Shown: piece after piece, positions 37,035 through 46,847 of the stretch
Layout: every line of letters starts with the position of its first letter
Position numbering within the stretch: the first letter of the stretch is position 1
Notes under the pieces: generated by a model
What the model was told of the DNA's origin: nothing
What the model saw: the letters and a program-made list of their open reading frames with translations, nothing else
The model's database searches: none
Program-made: the position numbers and the translations under genes
Source: Bacteroidota bacterium
Lineage (GTDB): Bacteria > Bacteroidota > Bacteroidia > Chitinophagales > Chitinophagaceae
Assembly: GCA_018266555.1 (NCBI GenBank)
Contig: JAFEAF010000006.1
Location: forward strand, 223,088-287,087
DNA length: 64,000 nt
Reading direction: 5' to 3'

Positions 37035-37057
37035 CCTGGCAAGCGTAACTCACCAGG
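37035..37057 (-). terminator. Hairpin between secY and map
   Basis: CCTGGTGAG and CTTGCCAGG (minus-strand reading) form a 9-bp stem with two G-T pairs and a TTACG loop. A T-rich but broken tail follows. It may be a partial terminator or processing site. Confidence 0.45.
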
Positions 37058-37082
37058 CCCTTTATATAAATCATTTGAATAT

Positions 37083-38408
37083 TTAATACTGAACAGCGGA
37101 TGTTGCCTGGCGTCCCTGTAAGCGTCCGCTTTTCATCAAACCATCATATTGACGCATCAAAAGTTGTGTTTCGATTTGCTGTAATGTATCCAGGATTACC
37201 GCTACCATGATCAAAAGTGATGTACCACCAAAGAAAGTTGAAAAATTTTGTGTCACACCCAGTCTTTGTGCTATCCCTGGAAATATTCCAACTACTGCGA
37301 GAAAGATAGCACCTGGAAAAGTAATACGATCCATGATTGTGCCAATATAATCTGCTGTAGGTTGTCCTGGTTTTACTCCGGGTATAAAGCCATTATTTTG
37401 TTTCAGGTTATCAGAAATCTGTTTCGGATTAAAAATTAAAGCGGTGTACAAAAATGTAAAAGCTATGACCACCACAGAATAAATTACCATGTACCAAACA
37501 TTCATGTGGTCAGTAAACATGGCATTTAATGTTTGGCCCCCCCCAAGAGTGATCAATGTGGGGAGAAACATAATTGCCTGTGCAAAGATGATCGGCATCA
37601 CACCGGAGCTGTTTACTTTCAATGGTAAAAACTGCCGGGCGCCACCGAATTGTTTGTTCCCTACAATTTGCTTTGCATAATTTACCGGTACTTTTCTTGT
37701 ACCCTGAATCAGGAGAATACAACCTAATATGACAGCAATTAGTATTGCAATTTCTATAATGAAAACCAGAATATCACCACTGCGGACAGATTTGCTTTGA
37801 AACTCCTGTAAAAAAGACTGAGGAAGACGAGCCAGGATTCCGATCATGATGATCAAAGACGTTCCATTGCCCAACCCTTTATCGGTTATCTTTTCACCTA
37901 GCCACATTACAAATATAGATCCTGCAGTAAGGATTACTACTGTACTTAACCAGAAGTATGGTGTAAAACTGGCAATCATTCCACCCTGCAAAGTCATACG
38001 TTCCAGGTAGGTAACATAAGCAGATGCCTGGAGGGCAGTCACAGCCACAGTGATATACCGGGTAAACTGATTGATCTTCTTTTGCCCGCTTTCCCCTTCT
38101 TTTTGCAGTTTCTGAAATTTTGGAACCAATACCGTCATCAACTGCATAAAAATGGAGGCAGAAATGTATGGCATGATTCCTAATGCAAAAATAGAAGCCT
38201 GGTTAAAAGCCCCGCCCGAGAATGCATCAATCAGGCCAAGGATACCATTATTATTGGCTGCTGTATTCAGATCATGTGGATTGATACCGGGCAATACAAT
38301 GTGTGTGCCCACACGATACACAGCAATGAGTATTAAAGTAAAAAGGATCTTGTTACGTAACTCCTCGATACTCCAGATATTCTTGAACGTCTTGAAAAAT
38401 TTTTTCAC
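37083..38408 (-). CDS. secY: Protein translocase subunit SecY
   Basis: Core channel of the Sec translocon in the inner membrane, 441 residues with ten hydrophobic helices. The first helix and plug region include RVGTHIVLPGINP, and MPYISASIFMQLM and the GLGNGTSLIIMIGI segment are characteristic. It follows rplO by about 75 bases with a hairpin between and precedes map. Placement in the spc operon is standard. Confidence 0.97.
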   Translation of the reverse strand: MKKFFKTFKNIWSIEELRNKILFTLILIAVYRVGTHIVLPGINPHDLNTAANNNGILGLIDAFSGGAFNQASIFALGIMPYISASIFMQLMTVLVPKFQKLQKEGESGQKKINQFTRYITVAVTALQASAYVTYLERMTLQGGMIASFTPYFWLSTVVILTAGSIFVMWLGEKITDKGLGNGTSLIIMIGILARLPQSFLQEFQSKSVRSGDILVFIIEIAILIAVILGCILLIQGTRKVPVNYAKQIVGNKQFGGARQFLPLKVNSSGVMPIIFAQAIMFLPTLITLGGGQTLNAMFTDHMNVWYMVIYSVVVIAFTFLYTALIFNPKQISDNLKQNNGFIPGVKPGQPTADYIGTIMDRITFPGAIFLAVVGIFPGIAQRLGVTQNFSTFFGGTSLLIMVAVILDTLQQIETQLLMRQYDGLMKSGRLQGRQATSAVQY

Positions 38409-38445
38409 TGCGATTATAAAAGTTTAAAAACTCTTAAAAGATAAA

Positions 38446-38464
38446 GACGCATTGTAAGTGCGTC
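38446..38464 (-). terminator. Hairpin between rplO and secY
   Basis: GACGCA and TGCGTC form a 6-bp stem with a 7-base loop, followed on the minus strand by TTTATCTTTT. It could partly stop transcription before secY, tuning SecY below ribosomal protein levels. Confidence 0.5.
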
Positions 38465-38482
38465 GTTGCAAGTTAGTAATAA

Positions 38483-38932
38483 TTATTTGATAATCTCGAC
38501 CGATCCGCCTGCTGCTTCAATGCTGGACTTGGCTTTACCGCTTACTGCATTTACTTTAAAGTTCAGTTTCTTCTTCAGATCGCCATTACCAAGAATTTTC
38601 ACTTTATCGTTTTGTGCAATAAGACCATTGACATAAAGATTTTCCAGGTTGAATTCCTTGATACTGTATTTTTCTGCCAACTGCTCCACTTGTCCCACAT
38701 TGAAAACTTTATATTCTATACGGTGAATATTGTTAAATCCACGTTTAGGAATGCGGCGCTGTATCGGCATCTGGCCGCCTTCATGTGCCATTTTTCTTTT
38801 GTAGCCGGCACGGCTTTGTCCCCCCTTTGTACCTTTTGTAGAAGTTCCTCCGTGGCCGGAACCATCTCCACGGCCAATTCTTTTCACTTTATGTGTTGCT
38901 CCTTTAGCCGGCCTTAACTGATGTAATTTCAT
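38483..38932 (-). CDS. rplO: 50S ribosomal protein L15
   Basis: Late-assembling large-subunit protein that contacts 23S rRNA. The 149-residue sequence shows the Gly/Arg-rich N-terminal arm (GRGDGSGHGGTSTKGTKGGQ) that threads into the subunit, then KRGFNNIHRIEYKVFNVGQV. It follows rpmD in the spc arrangement. Confidence 0.96.
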   Translation of the reverse strand: MKLHQLRPAKGATHKVKRIGRGDGSGHGGTSTKGTKGGQSRAGYKRKMAHEGGQMPIQRRIPKRGFNNIHRIEYKVFNVGQVEQLAEKYSIKEFNLENLYVNGLIAQNDKVKILGNGDLKKKLNFKVNAVSGKAKSSIEAAGGSVEIIK

Positions 38933-38995
38933 TTGTTATTAATTAAAAATTAAAAAGTAAAAAATTAGCTTTTTGAATTTTGACTTTTTACTTTA

Positions 38996-39175
38996 TTAAA
39001 CTTCTTCCACTTTTACCAAATGATTCACTTTACGAACCATTCCCAATATTTGAGGTGTAGCGCTTACTTCCCTCGAAGCATTGGTTTTAATTAATCCTAA
39101 TGCTTTCAAAGTTTGTTTCTGACGCTCCGGCCTGTCTATCGGGCTATGCACTAATGTTATCCTTATCTTTTTCAT
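38996..39175 (-). CDS. rpmD: 50S ribosomal protein L30
   Basis: A short gene of 59 codons: MKKIRITLVHSPIDR, then GLIKTNASREVSATPQILGMV, ending VKVEEV. The pattern of an initial I-T-L-V-S strand, a helix, and a second strand is that of bacterial L30. It lies in the expected slot between rpsE and rplO. Confidence 0.93.
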   Translation of the reverse strand: MKKIRITLVHSPIDRPERQKQTLKALGLIKTNASREVSATPQILGMVRKVNHLVKVEEV

Positions 39176-39242
39176 AAACTGGAATCCTTTTATTCATTTT
39201 ACCAAGTATGTCGGATTTATACCGGCTGTTGATAATTTTTAT

Positions 39243-39761
39243 TTATCCGTTAAACACTTTTTTCAATCCTACTGTGCGGGTCTTGGCAACACGTACAGGT
39301 TCACGTAATAAAGCCAATGCTTTGAAAGTTGCTTTTACCACATTGTGCGGATTGGCGGATCCTAATGATTTTGCCAATACATCGGTAATACCTGCACTTT
39401 CCAAAACTGCACGCATGCTGCCACCGGCTATTACTCCTGTACCATGTGCTGCTGGTTTGATCAACACTTTGGCAGCCCCTTCTTTAGCCCATTGATCATG
39501 TGGAATGGTACCATGCATTACAGGAACACGGATCAGGTTTTTCTTTGCATCTTCAATTCCCTTAGTAATCGCTTCCTGCACTTCTTTTGCTTTTCCGAGG
39601 CCATGTCCTACTACTCCGTTTTCATTTCCAACCACCACTAATGCTGAAAAGCTAAAAGCCCGGCCGCCTTTTGTTGTTTTCACCACACGATTAATAGCAA
39701 CTACTTTTTCTTTCAGTTCCAGATCACCTGGCTTTACTCTGTTTACATTAAATTTAGACAT
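39243..39761 (-). CDS. rpsE: 30S ribosomal protein S5
   Basis: Small-subunit protein involved in decoding accuracy and helicase activity at the mRNA entry. [18 protein letters not shown] with the conserved [17 protein letters not shown] is visible, followed by [19 protein letters not shown]. 172 residues, normal. Part of the spc cluster. Confidence 0.97.
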   Translation of the reverse strand: MSKFNVNRVKPGDLELKEKVVAINRVVKTTKGGRAFSFSALVVVGNENGVVGHGLGKAKEVQEAITKGIEDAKKNLIRVPVMHGTIPHDQWAKEGAAKVLIKPAAHGTGVIAGGSMRAVLESAGITDVLAKSLGSANPHNVVKATFKALALLREPVRVAKTRTVGLKKVFNG

Positions 39762-39782
39762 ATCTGATGTTGAAATATTAAA

Positions 39783-40142
39783 TTAAATTTTAAGTCCTGC
39801 TTCCCTGGCTCCGTCAGCTACAGCTTTCACACGCCCATGATATAAATACCCGCCCCGGTCAAAACTTGCTTCTTTCAAACCAAGTTCGGATGCTTTACGT
39901 GCAATAGCTTGTCCTACCAATTTACTTTTAGCACTCTTTGTTCCCTTTTGAGCCTGGATATCTTTATCTTTTGAAGATGCAGATGCAAGTGTTAATCCTT
40001 TTACATCATCAATCAACTGCACAAAAATTTCATTGTTGCTTCTGAAAACAGATAATCGTGGTTTCTGAGGAGTTCCGCTCACTTTTTTACGAATCGTATA
40101 GCGGATCCTTTGTCTTCTTTCTGTTTTTGCTTTTGAGTTCAT
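39783..40142 (-). CDS. rplR: 50S ribosomal protein L18
   Basis: Binds 5S rRNA together with L5. The 119 residues show the basic N-terminus, a GTPQKPRLSVFRSNNEIFVQLIDD segment as usual, and the FDRGGYLYHGRVKAVADGAREAGL ending. Standard spc position between rplF and rpsE. Confidence 0.97.
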   Translation of the reverse strand: MNSKAKTERRQRIRYTIRKKVSGTPQKPRLSVFRSNNEIFVQLIDDVKGLTLASASSKDKDIQAQKGTKSAKSKLVGQAIARKASELGLKEASFDRGGYLYHGRVKAVADGAREAGLKI

Positions 40143-40182
40143 ATTCTTTTTTCAGGTTTTATGCGTTACCATTTATTAATTA

Positions 40183-40737
40183 TTATTTACCTGCTGCTTT
40201 ACCGGCTTTCTTGCGAACCACTTCTCCCACATAGCGAACACCTTTTCCTTTGTAAGGTTCTGGTTTACGAAGGCTACGTAGTTTTGCTGCTACCTGGCCC
40301 AGTAACTGTTTATCTACTCCATCGAGTGTGATAGTGGGATTCTGTCCTTTTTCCTGTGCTGTCACCACTTTTATTTCTTTAGGGACTTCAAAAATGATAT
40401 TATGTGAATATCCTAATGAAAGATCCAATACATTTCCCTGGTTAGCTGCTTTGAAACCTACACCAATTAATTCTAGTCTTTTTTGATAACCTGTAGTTAC
40501 TCCCTTAATCATGTTTGAAACCAAGGCCCGATATAATCCATGCATGGCACGATGACGAATTTGATCAGTAGGTCTTGAAAATGAAACATGACCATCTTTC
40601 ACTTCCACTTTGATGTCACGATCAATAGCCTGTTTCAATTCGCCTTTTTTTCCTTTTACGCTCACTGTATTATCATTACCTACAGAAATGGTGACACCTT
40701 CTGGAATACTGATTTGTTTTTTACCTATACGAGACAT
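40183..40737 (-). CDS. rplF: 50S ribosomal protein L6
   Basis: Large-subunit protein near the factor-binding site. Two related alpha/beta domains are visible in its 184 residues. The MSRIGKKQISIPEGV start and the KPEPYKGKGVRYVGEVVRKKAGK end are highly typical. Confidence 0.97.
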   Translation of the reverse strand: MSRIGKKQISIPEGVTISVGNDNTVSVKGKKGELKQAIDRDIKVEVKDGHVSFSRPTDQIRHRAMHGLYRALVSNMIKGVTTGYQKRLELIGVGFKAANQGNVLDLSLGYSHNIIFEVPKEIKVVTAQEKGQNPTITLDGVDKQLLGQVAAKLRSLRKPEPYKGKGVRYVGEVVRKKAGKAAGK

Positions 40738-40767
40738 AATACTTTATAAATTAAACAGGTTTAAAAA

Positions 40768-41166
40768 TTAATACACATAACAAAGGACTTCGCCGCCTAC
40801 GTTCTGCAATTTCGCTTCCTTATCTGTCATCACTCCTTTGGACGTTGAAATGATGGCAACGCCTAATCCGTTTTTCACACGGCGAAACTCATTGGGTTTT
40901 GCATATTGGCGCAAACCCGGGCGGCTAACCCTTTCCATATTATGAATGGCCGGCTGCTTGGTCTGAGGATCGTATTTCAAAGCAATCTTGATTACACCTT
41001 GTTTGGTATCATCCTCAAATTTGTATTTCAGAATATAGCCCTGGCTATACAATATCTCCGTCATCCTTTTTTTCAAATTGGATGCAGGTATTTCAACAAT
41101 ACGATGGCCTGCCATCTGCGCATTACGGACTCTTGTCAGGAAATCTGCTATAGGATCTGTTACCAT
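40768..41166 (-). CDS. rpsH: 30S ribosomal protein S8
   Basis: Primary 16S rRNA binder (helix 21) and, in many bacteria, the regulator of the spc operon. The 132 residues open with DPIADFLTRVRNAQ and end in GVAIISTSKGVMTDKEA, then GGEVLCYVY. Standard position after rpsN. Confidence 0.97.
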   Translation of the reverse strand: MVTDPIADFLTRVRNAQMAGHRIVEIPASNLKKRMTEILYSQGYILKYKFEDDTKQGVIKIALKYDPQTKQPAIHNMERVSRPGLRQYAKPNEFRRVKNGLGVAIISTSKGVMTDKEAKLQNVGGEVLCYVY

Positions 41167-41235
41167 AATTATTTTAAATTGTAAATTTTAAATTTCAAAT
41201 CTTTTTACAGAATTTTTTACTTCTGCATCGTTCAC

Positions 41236-41505
41236 TTACCAGCTTGCTTTTTTTAGCCCGGGAATTTTTCCATCTAAAGCCATATCACGCAAGGCAATCC
41301 TCGAAATTCCGAAGTAACGAACATATCCTCTCGGTCGCCCGCTGATTTTACAGCGGTTTTTCAAACGAACTTTAGAAGAATTTTTCGGAAGTTCATCCAA
41401 TGTTTTCCAGTCGCCGGCTTTTTTTAATGCTTCTCTTTTGGCAGCATACTGTGCTACCATCTTTTCTCTTTTCCTTTGCCTGGCTTTTACTGATGTTTTA
41501 GCCAT
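41236..41505 (-). CDS. rpsN: 30S ribosomal protein S14
   Basis: An 89-residue S14 without the zinc-binding CxxC...CxxC set, so it is the zinc-independent (C-minus) form; only one Cys is present in [11 protein letters not shown]. The C-terminal [13 protein letters not shown] and GLKKASW are intact. Shorter than E. coli S14 (101) and similar to other Bacteroidota. Confidence 0.96.
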   Translation of the reverse strand: MAKTSVKARQRKREKMVAQYAAKREALKKAGDWKTLDELPKNSSKVRLKNRCKISGRPRGYVRYFGISRIALRDMALDGKIPGLKKASW

Positions 41506-41573
41506 AATTGATTTCCTTTTTTAAATTTAATTTTTCGTCTTACTCAATCTGGGATTCTGAGAAAAACGAATGA

Positions 41574-42140
41574 TTATTTTTTTATATCTTTAAACGGCAT
41601 GCCTAACTCTTTCAACAATTCATAAGCTTCTTCATTTGTACGTGCAGACGTTACAAAAGTGATGTCAAATCCGGTAATACGATTTACTTTGTCAATATCA
41701 ATCTCCGGGAAAATAATTTGTTCTGTAACGCCCAGTGTATAATTACCACGGCCATCAAATGATTTTTCATTTATGCCTTTGAAATCACGAACACGGGGCA
41801 ATGCCACAGAAATCAAACGATCCAGAAACTCATACATCTTGTCTCCACGTAATGTGACTTTGGTGCCGATCGGCATGCTTTTCCTCAATTTGAAATTGGA
41901 GATGTCTTTCTTTGACATGGTGGCAATTGCTTTTTGACCGGCAATTGTGGTCATTTCTTCCAATGCAACATCCACCAGTTTTTTATCATTCACGGCTCCG
42001 TTTACACCACGGTTCAATGATATTTTTTCCAATTTCGGAGCTTCCATTACTGAAGTGTATCCGAATTTTTTTACCAATGCGGGTACCACTTCTTTTTTAT
42101 ATTTTTCGGCTAATCTCGGAGTATATGTTTTAGTACTCAT
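41574..42140 (-). CDS. rplE: 50S ribosomal protein L5
   Basis: Binds 5S rRNA and contacts the P-site tRNA. The 188 residues show [14 protein letters not shown] at the start, [14 protein letters not shown], the [20 protein letters not shown] segment and a normal C-terminus. Its ATG overlaps the rplX stop by one base. Confidence 0.97.
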   Translation of the reverse strand: MSTKTYTPRLAEKYKKEVVPALVKKFGYTSVMEAPKLEKISLNRGVNGAVNDKKLVDVALEEMTTIAGQKAIATMSKKDISNFKLRKSMPIGTKVTLRGDKMYEFLDRLISVALPRVRDFKGINEKSFDGRGNYTLGVTEQIIFPEIDIDKVNRITGFDITFVTSARTNEEAYELLKELGMPFKDIKK

Positions 42141-42487
42141 TATTTTTTACCCTCCTGTGATTTACTTGCTGTTTTAAAAACTTTAATGGTCTTGCCATCT
42201 TTTCTTTCTTTTTTCACCCGTGCGCCTGATTTCTGAGACGGATCCCATAGCATAACATTGCTGATATGAATAGGTGCTTCTTTTTTAATGATACCGCCTT
42301 TTGTGTTCTGGGCATTTGGCTTACTGTGACGGGTAACCATATTAACACCTTCAACAATCACTTTAGCTTTATCTAATAACACCAATTTTACTGTGCGGGG
42401 ACGGTGCAGGTCTTTATCCTCACCTGTAATCACCACAACACTGTCTCCTTTTCTGATGTTATACTTTGGTTTAAATCTAGATTTCAT
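42140..42487 (-). CDS. rplX: 50S ribosomal protein L24
   Basis: Early assembly-initiator protein with a KOW motif: [17 protein letters not shown] at residues 9-25. [14 protein letters not shown] and the [17 protein letters not shown] segment follow. 115 residues. The overlap with rplE suggests coupling. Confidence 0.96.
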   Translation of the reverse strand: MKSRFKPKYNIRKGDSVVVITGEDKDLHRPRTVKLVLLDKAKVIVEGVNMVTRHSKPNAQNTKGGIIKKEAPIHISNVMLWDPSQKSGARVKKERKDGKTIKVFKTASKSQEGKK

Positions 42488-42541
42488 ATCGGAAATCCCA
42501 TCCGGGACTTTTATTTATTATAATTTTTTTTGTCCAATTTT

Positions 42542-42910
42542 TTACAATACTTCAGGCGCCAATGAAATTATTTTCATGTATCCCTTATCACGAAGTTCTC
42601 TTGCCACAGGCCCGAAAATACGAGTACCTCTTGGCTCATCTGCCTGAGATAATAACACAACGGCATTATCATCAAACCTGATATAAGAACCATCTTTACG
42701 GCGCAATTTATTTGTAGTACGAACAATTACAGCTTTGGTAACAGTTCCCTTTTTAATACCGCCAGCCGGCAATGCATCTTTTACAGTCACCACAATTGTG
42801 TCGCCGATTTTAGCATATCGTTGACCGCTATTTCCAAGTACACGAATGCACAGTACCTCTTTAGCACCACTGTTATCCGCAACATTCAAACGGCTTTCCT
42901 GCTGAATCAT
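42542..42910 (-). CDS. rplN: 50S ribosomal protein L14
   Basis: Large-subunit protein at the subunit interface. The ATG at 42910 gives 122 residues, the usual length, with the [18 protein letters not shown] opening. Seven extra codons upstream are in frame, but I take them as leader. [16 protein letters not shown] is also present, with the [14 protein letters not shown] signature near the end. Confidence 0.97.
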   Translation of the reverse strand: MIQQESRLNVADNSGAKEVLCIRVLGNSGQRYAKIGDTIVVTVKDALPAGGIKKGTVTKAVIVRTTNKLRRKDGSYIRFDDNAVVLLSQADEPRGTRIFGPVARELRDKGYMKIISLAPEVL

Positions 42911-42987
42911 TTTATTTTGTTTTAAGTACACAGCACTTAATATAAAGTACTGGGACGTTTAAATTTTTATTAGTTATATACTAAATA

Positions 42988-43245
42988 CTATTTTACTTTT
43001 TCCACAACTTCAACCAATCGCCATCTTTTTGTTTTGCTCAACGGACGGGTTTCCATGATCTTCACTGTATCACCAATACTGCATTCATTCTTCTCATCAT
43101 GAGCATGGAATTTTGAAGTCTTTTTTACAAACTTCCCATAAATAGGGTGTTTTACTTTTCTTTCAATGGCAACAGTAATTGTTTTACTCATTTTGTTGCT
43201 GGTTACCACCCCGATTCTTGTCTTACGTAAATTTCTTTCAGCCAT
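42988..43245 (-). CDS. rpsQ: 30S ribosomal protein S17
   Basis: Primary 16S rRNA binder with an OB fold. The 85 residues include [27 protein letters not shown] and [24 protein letters not shown], both family-typical. Standard position after rpmC. Confidence 0.97.
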   Translation of the reverse strand: MAERNLRKTRIGVVTSNKMSKTITVAIERKVKHPIYGKFVKKTSKFHAHDEKNECSIGDTVKIMETRPLSKTKRWRLVEVVEKVK

Positions 43246-43260
43246 TTTATAAGCTTTTAA

Positions 43261-43470
43261 TTAAATTCCTGTTTCTCTTTTTTTCAATTCTGTTTTCAAA
43301 CGTGCAATGTCTTTGCGCAGCCCCCGGATGCTCATGGGATTTTCCAATGGAGAAATCGTATGAGCAAATTCCAGTTTTTTCAACCGCTGCTGATCTTCCT
43401 GCAATCTTGCTTTAAGATCACTCTCATTCATTCCATGAATACTTTTTACAAAGTCTGCCTTTTTTGACAT
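43261..43470 (-). CDS. rpmC: 50S ribosomal protein L29
   Basis: A small helical hairpin protein at the exit tunnel. The 69 residues contain LKARLQEDQQRLKKLEFAH and NPMSIRGLRKDIARLKTELK, the expected pattern. Standard position after rplP. Confidence 0.95.
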   Translation of the reverse strand: MSKKADFVKSIHGMNESDLKARLQEDQQRLKKLEFAHTISPLENPMSIRGLRKDIARLKTELKKRETGI

Positions 43471-43490
43471 GGTGATTGATATTTTATAAT

Positions 43491-43913
43491 TTATGCAGTT
43501 TCCAGATCTCTGCGTTTTACAAATTTTGTTTTGATCGGCAACTTACCCGCTGCAAGGGATAATGAAGCACGAGCTGTTTTTTCATCCACGCCATCCACTT
43601 CAAATAAAATACGGCCCGGCTTTACTACTGCTGCCCAAAATTCCAGGTTCCCTTTTCCTTTACCCATTCTCACTTCAAGTGGTTTGCGGGTAATCGGCTT
43701 ATCAGGAAAAATGCGAATCCACACATTACCTTCCCGCTTCATCTCACGGGTCAATGCCTGGCGGGCAGCTTCAATCTGACGGTCAGTAAGCCATTGGCTG
43801 TCGAGGGACTTTAATCCATATGAGCCAAAAGCTATGGTAGCACCTCGCTTTGCATCACCTTTCATGCGACCTTTCTGCATTTTCCTGTGCTTCGTTCTTT
43901 TCGGTTGTAACAT
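43491..43913 (-). CDS. rplP: 50S ribosomal protein L16
   Basis: Large-subunit protein near the A site. The 140 residues open [19 protein letters not shown], followed by [23 protein letters not shown]. The [25 protein letters not shown] segment is highly conserved. Standard position after rpsC. Confidence 0.97.
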   Translation of the reverse strand: MLQPKRTKHRKMQKGRMKGDAKRGATIAFGSYGLKSLDSQWLTDRQIEAARQALTREMKREGNVWIRIFPDKPITRKPLEVRMGKGKGNLEFWAAVVKPGRILFEVDGVDEKTARASLSLAAGKLPIKTKFVKRRDLETA

Positions 43914-43947
43914 CTTTATCTATTTTGAAAATTTCTTAAATCAATGT

Positions 43948-44730
43948 TTACCCTTTACGGTCTCTTCTTTCTCTTCTATCCCCTCTTTCACCCCTATCCC
44001 TGCGATCTCTTCGGTCATCTCTTCTTTCATGATCTCTTCTATCCCTGCGGTCGCTTACTTCACTCTTGCCACCAACAAAATTGGGATTCAGATCTCTTTT
44101 TGTCAGTACTTCTCCCTTACAAATCCACACTTTAATTCCTATTTTCCCATATACAGTTAGGGCAAAAACATTTGCATAATCAATATCCATTCTAAAAGTA
44201 TGCAGTGGAACACGACCTTGTTTGATTTCTTCTGTACGAGCAATTTCTGCTCCACCAAGGCGCCCACTCACTTTTACTTTTATTCCCTCAGCACCCATGC
44301 GAAGCGCAGAAGCTATAGACATCTTAATGGCTCTTTTGTAATTGATACGGTTTTCGATCTGGCGGGCAATTGTGTCTGCAACAATCATAGCATCCAGTTC
44401 CGGACGACGAATCTCCAGAATATTGATCTGTACATCTGCATTACCAGTTAATTTTTTCAACTCTTCTTTAATCCTGTCCACTTCACCACCACCTTTACCA
44501 ATGATGATTCCTGGCTTGGAGGTGTGAATGGTAATGATTAGTTTACCCAGCGTTCTTTCAATAACAATCTTAGAAATTCCACCTTTATTGATACGGGCAT
44601 TGAGATAAGTCCTGATCTTATTGTCCTCGATCAGTTTAACTGCATAATCTTTTTTGCTTCCGTACCAGTTAGATTCCCATCCGCGGATGATGCCTAACCT
44701 GTTACCAATCGGATTTGCTTTTTGACCCAT
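43948..44730 (-). CDS. rpsC: 30S ribosomal protein S3 with Arg/Asp-rich tail
   Basis: Small-subunit protein at the mRNA entry, with helicase function. The N-terminal domain and the KH domain with [21 protein letters not shown] are intact, followed by IMIADT-type and [19 protein letters not shown] blocks. After about residue 225 the protein changes to a low-complexity DRRDRRD-type tail of some 35 residues. Homologs in this phylum vary in that tail; it probably extends on the surface. 260 residues compared with 233 in E. coli. Confidence 0.96.
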   Translation of the reverse strand: MGQKANPIGNRLGIIRGWESNWYGSKKDYAVKLIEDNKIRTYLNARINKGGISKIVIERTLGKLIITIHTSKPGIIIGKGGGEVDRIKEELKKLTGNADVQINILEIRRPELDAMIVADTIARQIENRINYKRAIKMSIASALRMGAEGIKVKVSGRLGGAEIARTEEIKQGRVPLHTFRMDIDYANVFALTVYGKIGIKVWICKGEVLTKRDLNPNFVGGKSEVSDRRDRRDHERRDDRRDRRDRGERGDRRERRDRKG

Positions 44731-44795
44731 AGTACTTTTTTAGTAATCCAAATTCCGCAAGTCTATTTCTTATTGCCGGAACCGGGTTATTGTTT

Positions 44796-45275
44796 TTATT
44801 TAGTTTTTTTCGTTGTTGTCTTTTTTGAAGGTGCTTTCTTCGTCTTCGGTTCTGTCTTCACTTCTGCAACTTCTTCTTTCGATTTAATTTCTTCCTGCAC
44901 AGGTTCTTTCACTATTGCTTTACCATTTTTGGAATCTACAATCAGGGTTACATGATTACTTCTTTTGCGAACCCTATACCCACGACCCTGTGGGGCCGGG
45001 CGCATTCTCTTTAAAGTCCTGGCGCCATCTACGAAAATGGTTTTAATAACCAAATCATTTTCATCGCCATCTTCGTTCTTTTGTTTCCAGTTACTAATAG
45101 CGCTTAACACCAGCTTTCTTAACGGAACAGCAGGGTGTTTAGGATGATGCTCGAGTATGGTCAAAACTTTTTCAACTTTTTTGCCACGAATAAGATCGGC
45201 AAGCAGCCGCATTTTCCGGGGTGATGTTGGATAATTTTTCAATTTAGCTATTGCTTCCATTGTATTTGTTTTCAA
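44796..45275 (-). CDS. rplV: 50S ribosomal protein L22 with Lys-rich extension
   Basis: Lines the nascent-peptide exit tunnel. The core (about residues 8-120) shows [24 protein letters not shown] and the [24 protein letters not shown] loop. A tail of about 40 residues follows, first acidic ([14 protein letters not shown]) and then Lys/Thr-rich ([14 protein letters not shown]). It gives 159 residues against 110 in E. coli. Confidence 0.95.
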   Translation of the reverse strand: MKTNTMEAIAKLKNYPTSPRKMRLLADLIRGKKVEKVLTILEHHPKHPAVPLRKLVLSAISNWKQKNEDGDENDLVIKTIFVDGARTLKRMRPAPQGRGYRVRKRSNHVTLIVDSKNGKAIVKEPVQEEIKSKEEVAEVKTEPKTKKAPSKKTTTKKTK

Positions 45276-45320
45276 AAGCGCCCCTGCTGAAAGGGTCGCA
45301 ATTCTTCGTTTTAAAAATCC

Positions 45321-45602
45321 TTATGCTGTGGTTTCAATTTTTTTACTGGAGTGTGCTTTGAACTGGCGGGTTGGAGCAAACTCTCCTAATTTATGCCCTA
45401 CCATAAATTCCGTAACATAAACCGGAATAAATTTATTTCCATTATGCACTGCAAATGTATGTCCGACAAAATCAGGAGTAATCGTGGAGCGACGACTCCA
45501 GGTTTTTAGCACACTCTTTTTAGTTTTGCCTTCGTTCATTGCCAGCACCTTTTTTTCAAGATGCGAAGCGACATAAGGACCTTTTTTAATTGAACGAGCC
45601 AT
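45321..45602 (-). CDS. rpsS: 30S ribosomal protein S19
   Basis: Small-subunit head protein that binds with S13. The 93 residues contain [39 protein letters not shown] and [13 protein letters not shown], all typical. Confidence 0.97.
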   Translation of the reverse strand: MARSIKKGPYVASHLEKKVLAMNEGKTKKSVLKTWSRRSTITPDFVGHTFAVHNGNKFIPVYVTEFMVGHKLGEFAPTRQFKAHSSKKIETTA

Positions 45603-45635
45603 TTATTTTGTTGTTTAATTTTTAATTTCAAAAAA

Positions 45636-46481
45636 TTATAGTTGCGTAGAAAGTTTTGCTCCATTCTTACGCTGAATAATCAACTTATCACTTCCTTTAC
45701 CTTTAATTCTTGTTTTTTCTCCTTTCGAATATTTACCAGTACGGCTTCTTGGATGTCCGCCGGATGCTTTACCTTCTCCACCGCCCATAGGATGATCTAC
45801 CGGGTTCATGGCTACTCCACGGTTGCGGGGGCGTATTCCTCTCCAACGATTGCGTCCTGCCTTACCCATTTTTTGCAAATTGTGATCACTGTTTCCAACA
45901 ACTCCAACGGTTGCAAAACAATTGATCAAAACTTTTCTCAATTCACCACTTGGCATTTTTATAACTGCGTATTTTTCTTCTTTGTTCGTAAGCTGTGCAG
46001 ATGAACCGGCACTCCTTGCAATTTTTCCGCCTTGACCAGGTTGCATTTCTATATTATGCACCATGGTACCCAATGGCATATTTTTCAACAGAAGGGTGTT
46101 GCCTATTTCCGGAGCTGCATTTTCGCTGCTAATAACTTTTACTCCGACCTGCAGGCCCTGGGGTGCTAGAATATATTTTTTTTCCCCATCAGCATATTCG
46201 ATCAATGCAATAAACGCTGTACGGTTTGGATCATATTCAATGGTCAATACCGATGCTTCAATATTTTTCTTATCTCTTCTGAAATCCACTTTACGGTATT
46301 TCTTTTTGTGGCCACCCCCGATATAACGCATGGTAAGGTGTCCGGATGTATTGCGCCCGCCGGTGCTCTTTTTAGTTTCCACCAAAGATTTTTCAGGTTC
46401 ATTGGTAGTTATTTCAGCATAGGCATTACCAATTCTCCATCTGGTTCCTGCTGTAATCGGCTTATATTTTTTTAGTGCCAT
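45636..46481 (-). CDS. rplB: 50S ribosomal protein L2
   Basis: Core large-subunit protein needed for peptidyl transferase assembly. 281 residues. The conserved C-terminal [17 protein letters not shown] segment with the key His, and [18 protein letters not shown], are present. Standard S10 operon position. Confidence 0.97.
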   Translation of the reverse strand: MALKKYKPITAGTRWRIGNAYAEITTNEPEKSLVETKKSTGGRNTSGHLTMRYIGGGHKKKYRKVDFRRDKKNIEASVLTIEYDPNRTAFIALIEYADGEKKYILAPQGLQVGVKVISSENAAPEIGNTLLLKNMPLGTMVHNIEMQPGQGGKIARSAGSSAQLTNKEEKYAVIKMPSGELRKVLINCFATVGVVGNSDHNLQKMGKAGRNRWRGIRPRNRGVAMNPVDHPMGGGEGKASGGHPRSRTGKYSKGEKTRIKGKGSDKLIIQRKNGAKLSTQL

Positions 46482-46521
46482 ATAATTCGTTTTCTTCTTT
46501 ACCTAAGAAAATGACTGTTTT

Positions 46522-46821
46522 TTAAATATTTGAATAGAGGTCAATGCTGTCTCCATCTGCCAGGGTTACAAAAGCTTTTTTATAAGATGGCTTGCGGCCT
46601 TTAATAAAACCTGCTTTGGTATAGCGGGTTTTATTTTTTCCCGGGGTCGTTGCAGTATTTACATCAATAACAGTTACTCCATAAAAATTCTCCACCGCCT
46701 TTTTAATTTCAAGCTTGTTGGCCCTTTGGTTAACACGAAAAGCATAACGATGCAGTTTTTCCTGCTGCGCATTTGCTTTCTCACTCAAAATCGGTCTTAT
46801 CAATATATCAGAAAGTCTCAT
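46522..46821 (-). CDS. rplW: 50S ribosomal protein L23
   Basis: Exit-tunnel protein that docks trigger factor and SRP. The 99 residues contain ILIRPILSEKANAQQ and YAFRVNQRANKLEIKKAVE-FYGV, the family pattern. Confidence 0.96.
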   Translation of the reverse strand: MRLSDILIRPILSEKANAQQEKLHRYAFRVNQRANKLEIKKAVENFYGVTVIDVNTATTPGKNKTRYTKAGFIKGRKPSYKKAFVTLADGDSIDLYSNI

Positions 46822-46847
46822 CTTTCTTTATTTAATCAGTTTAATAA

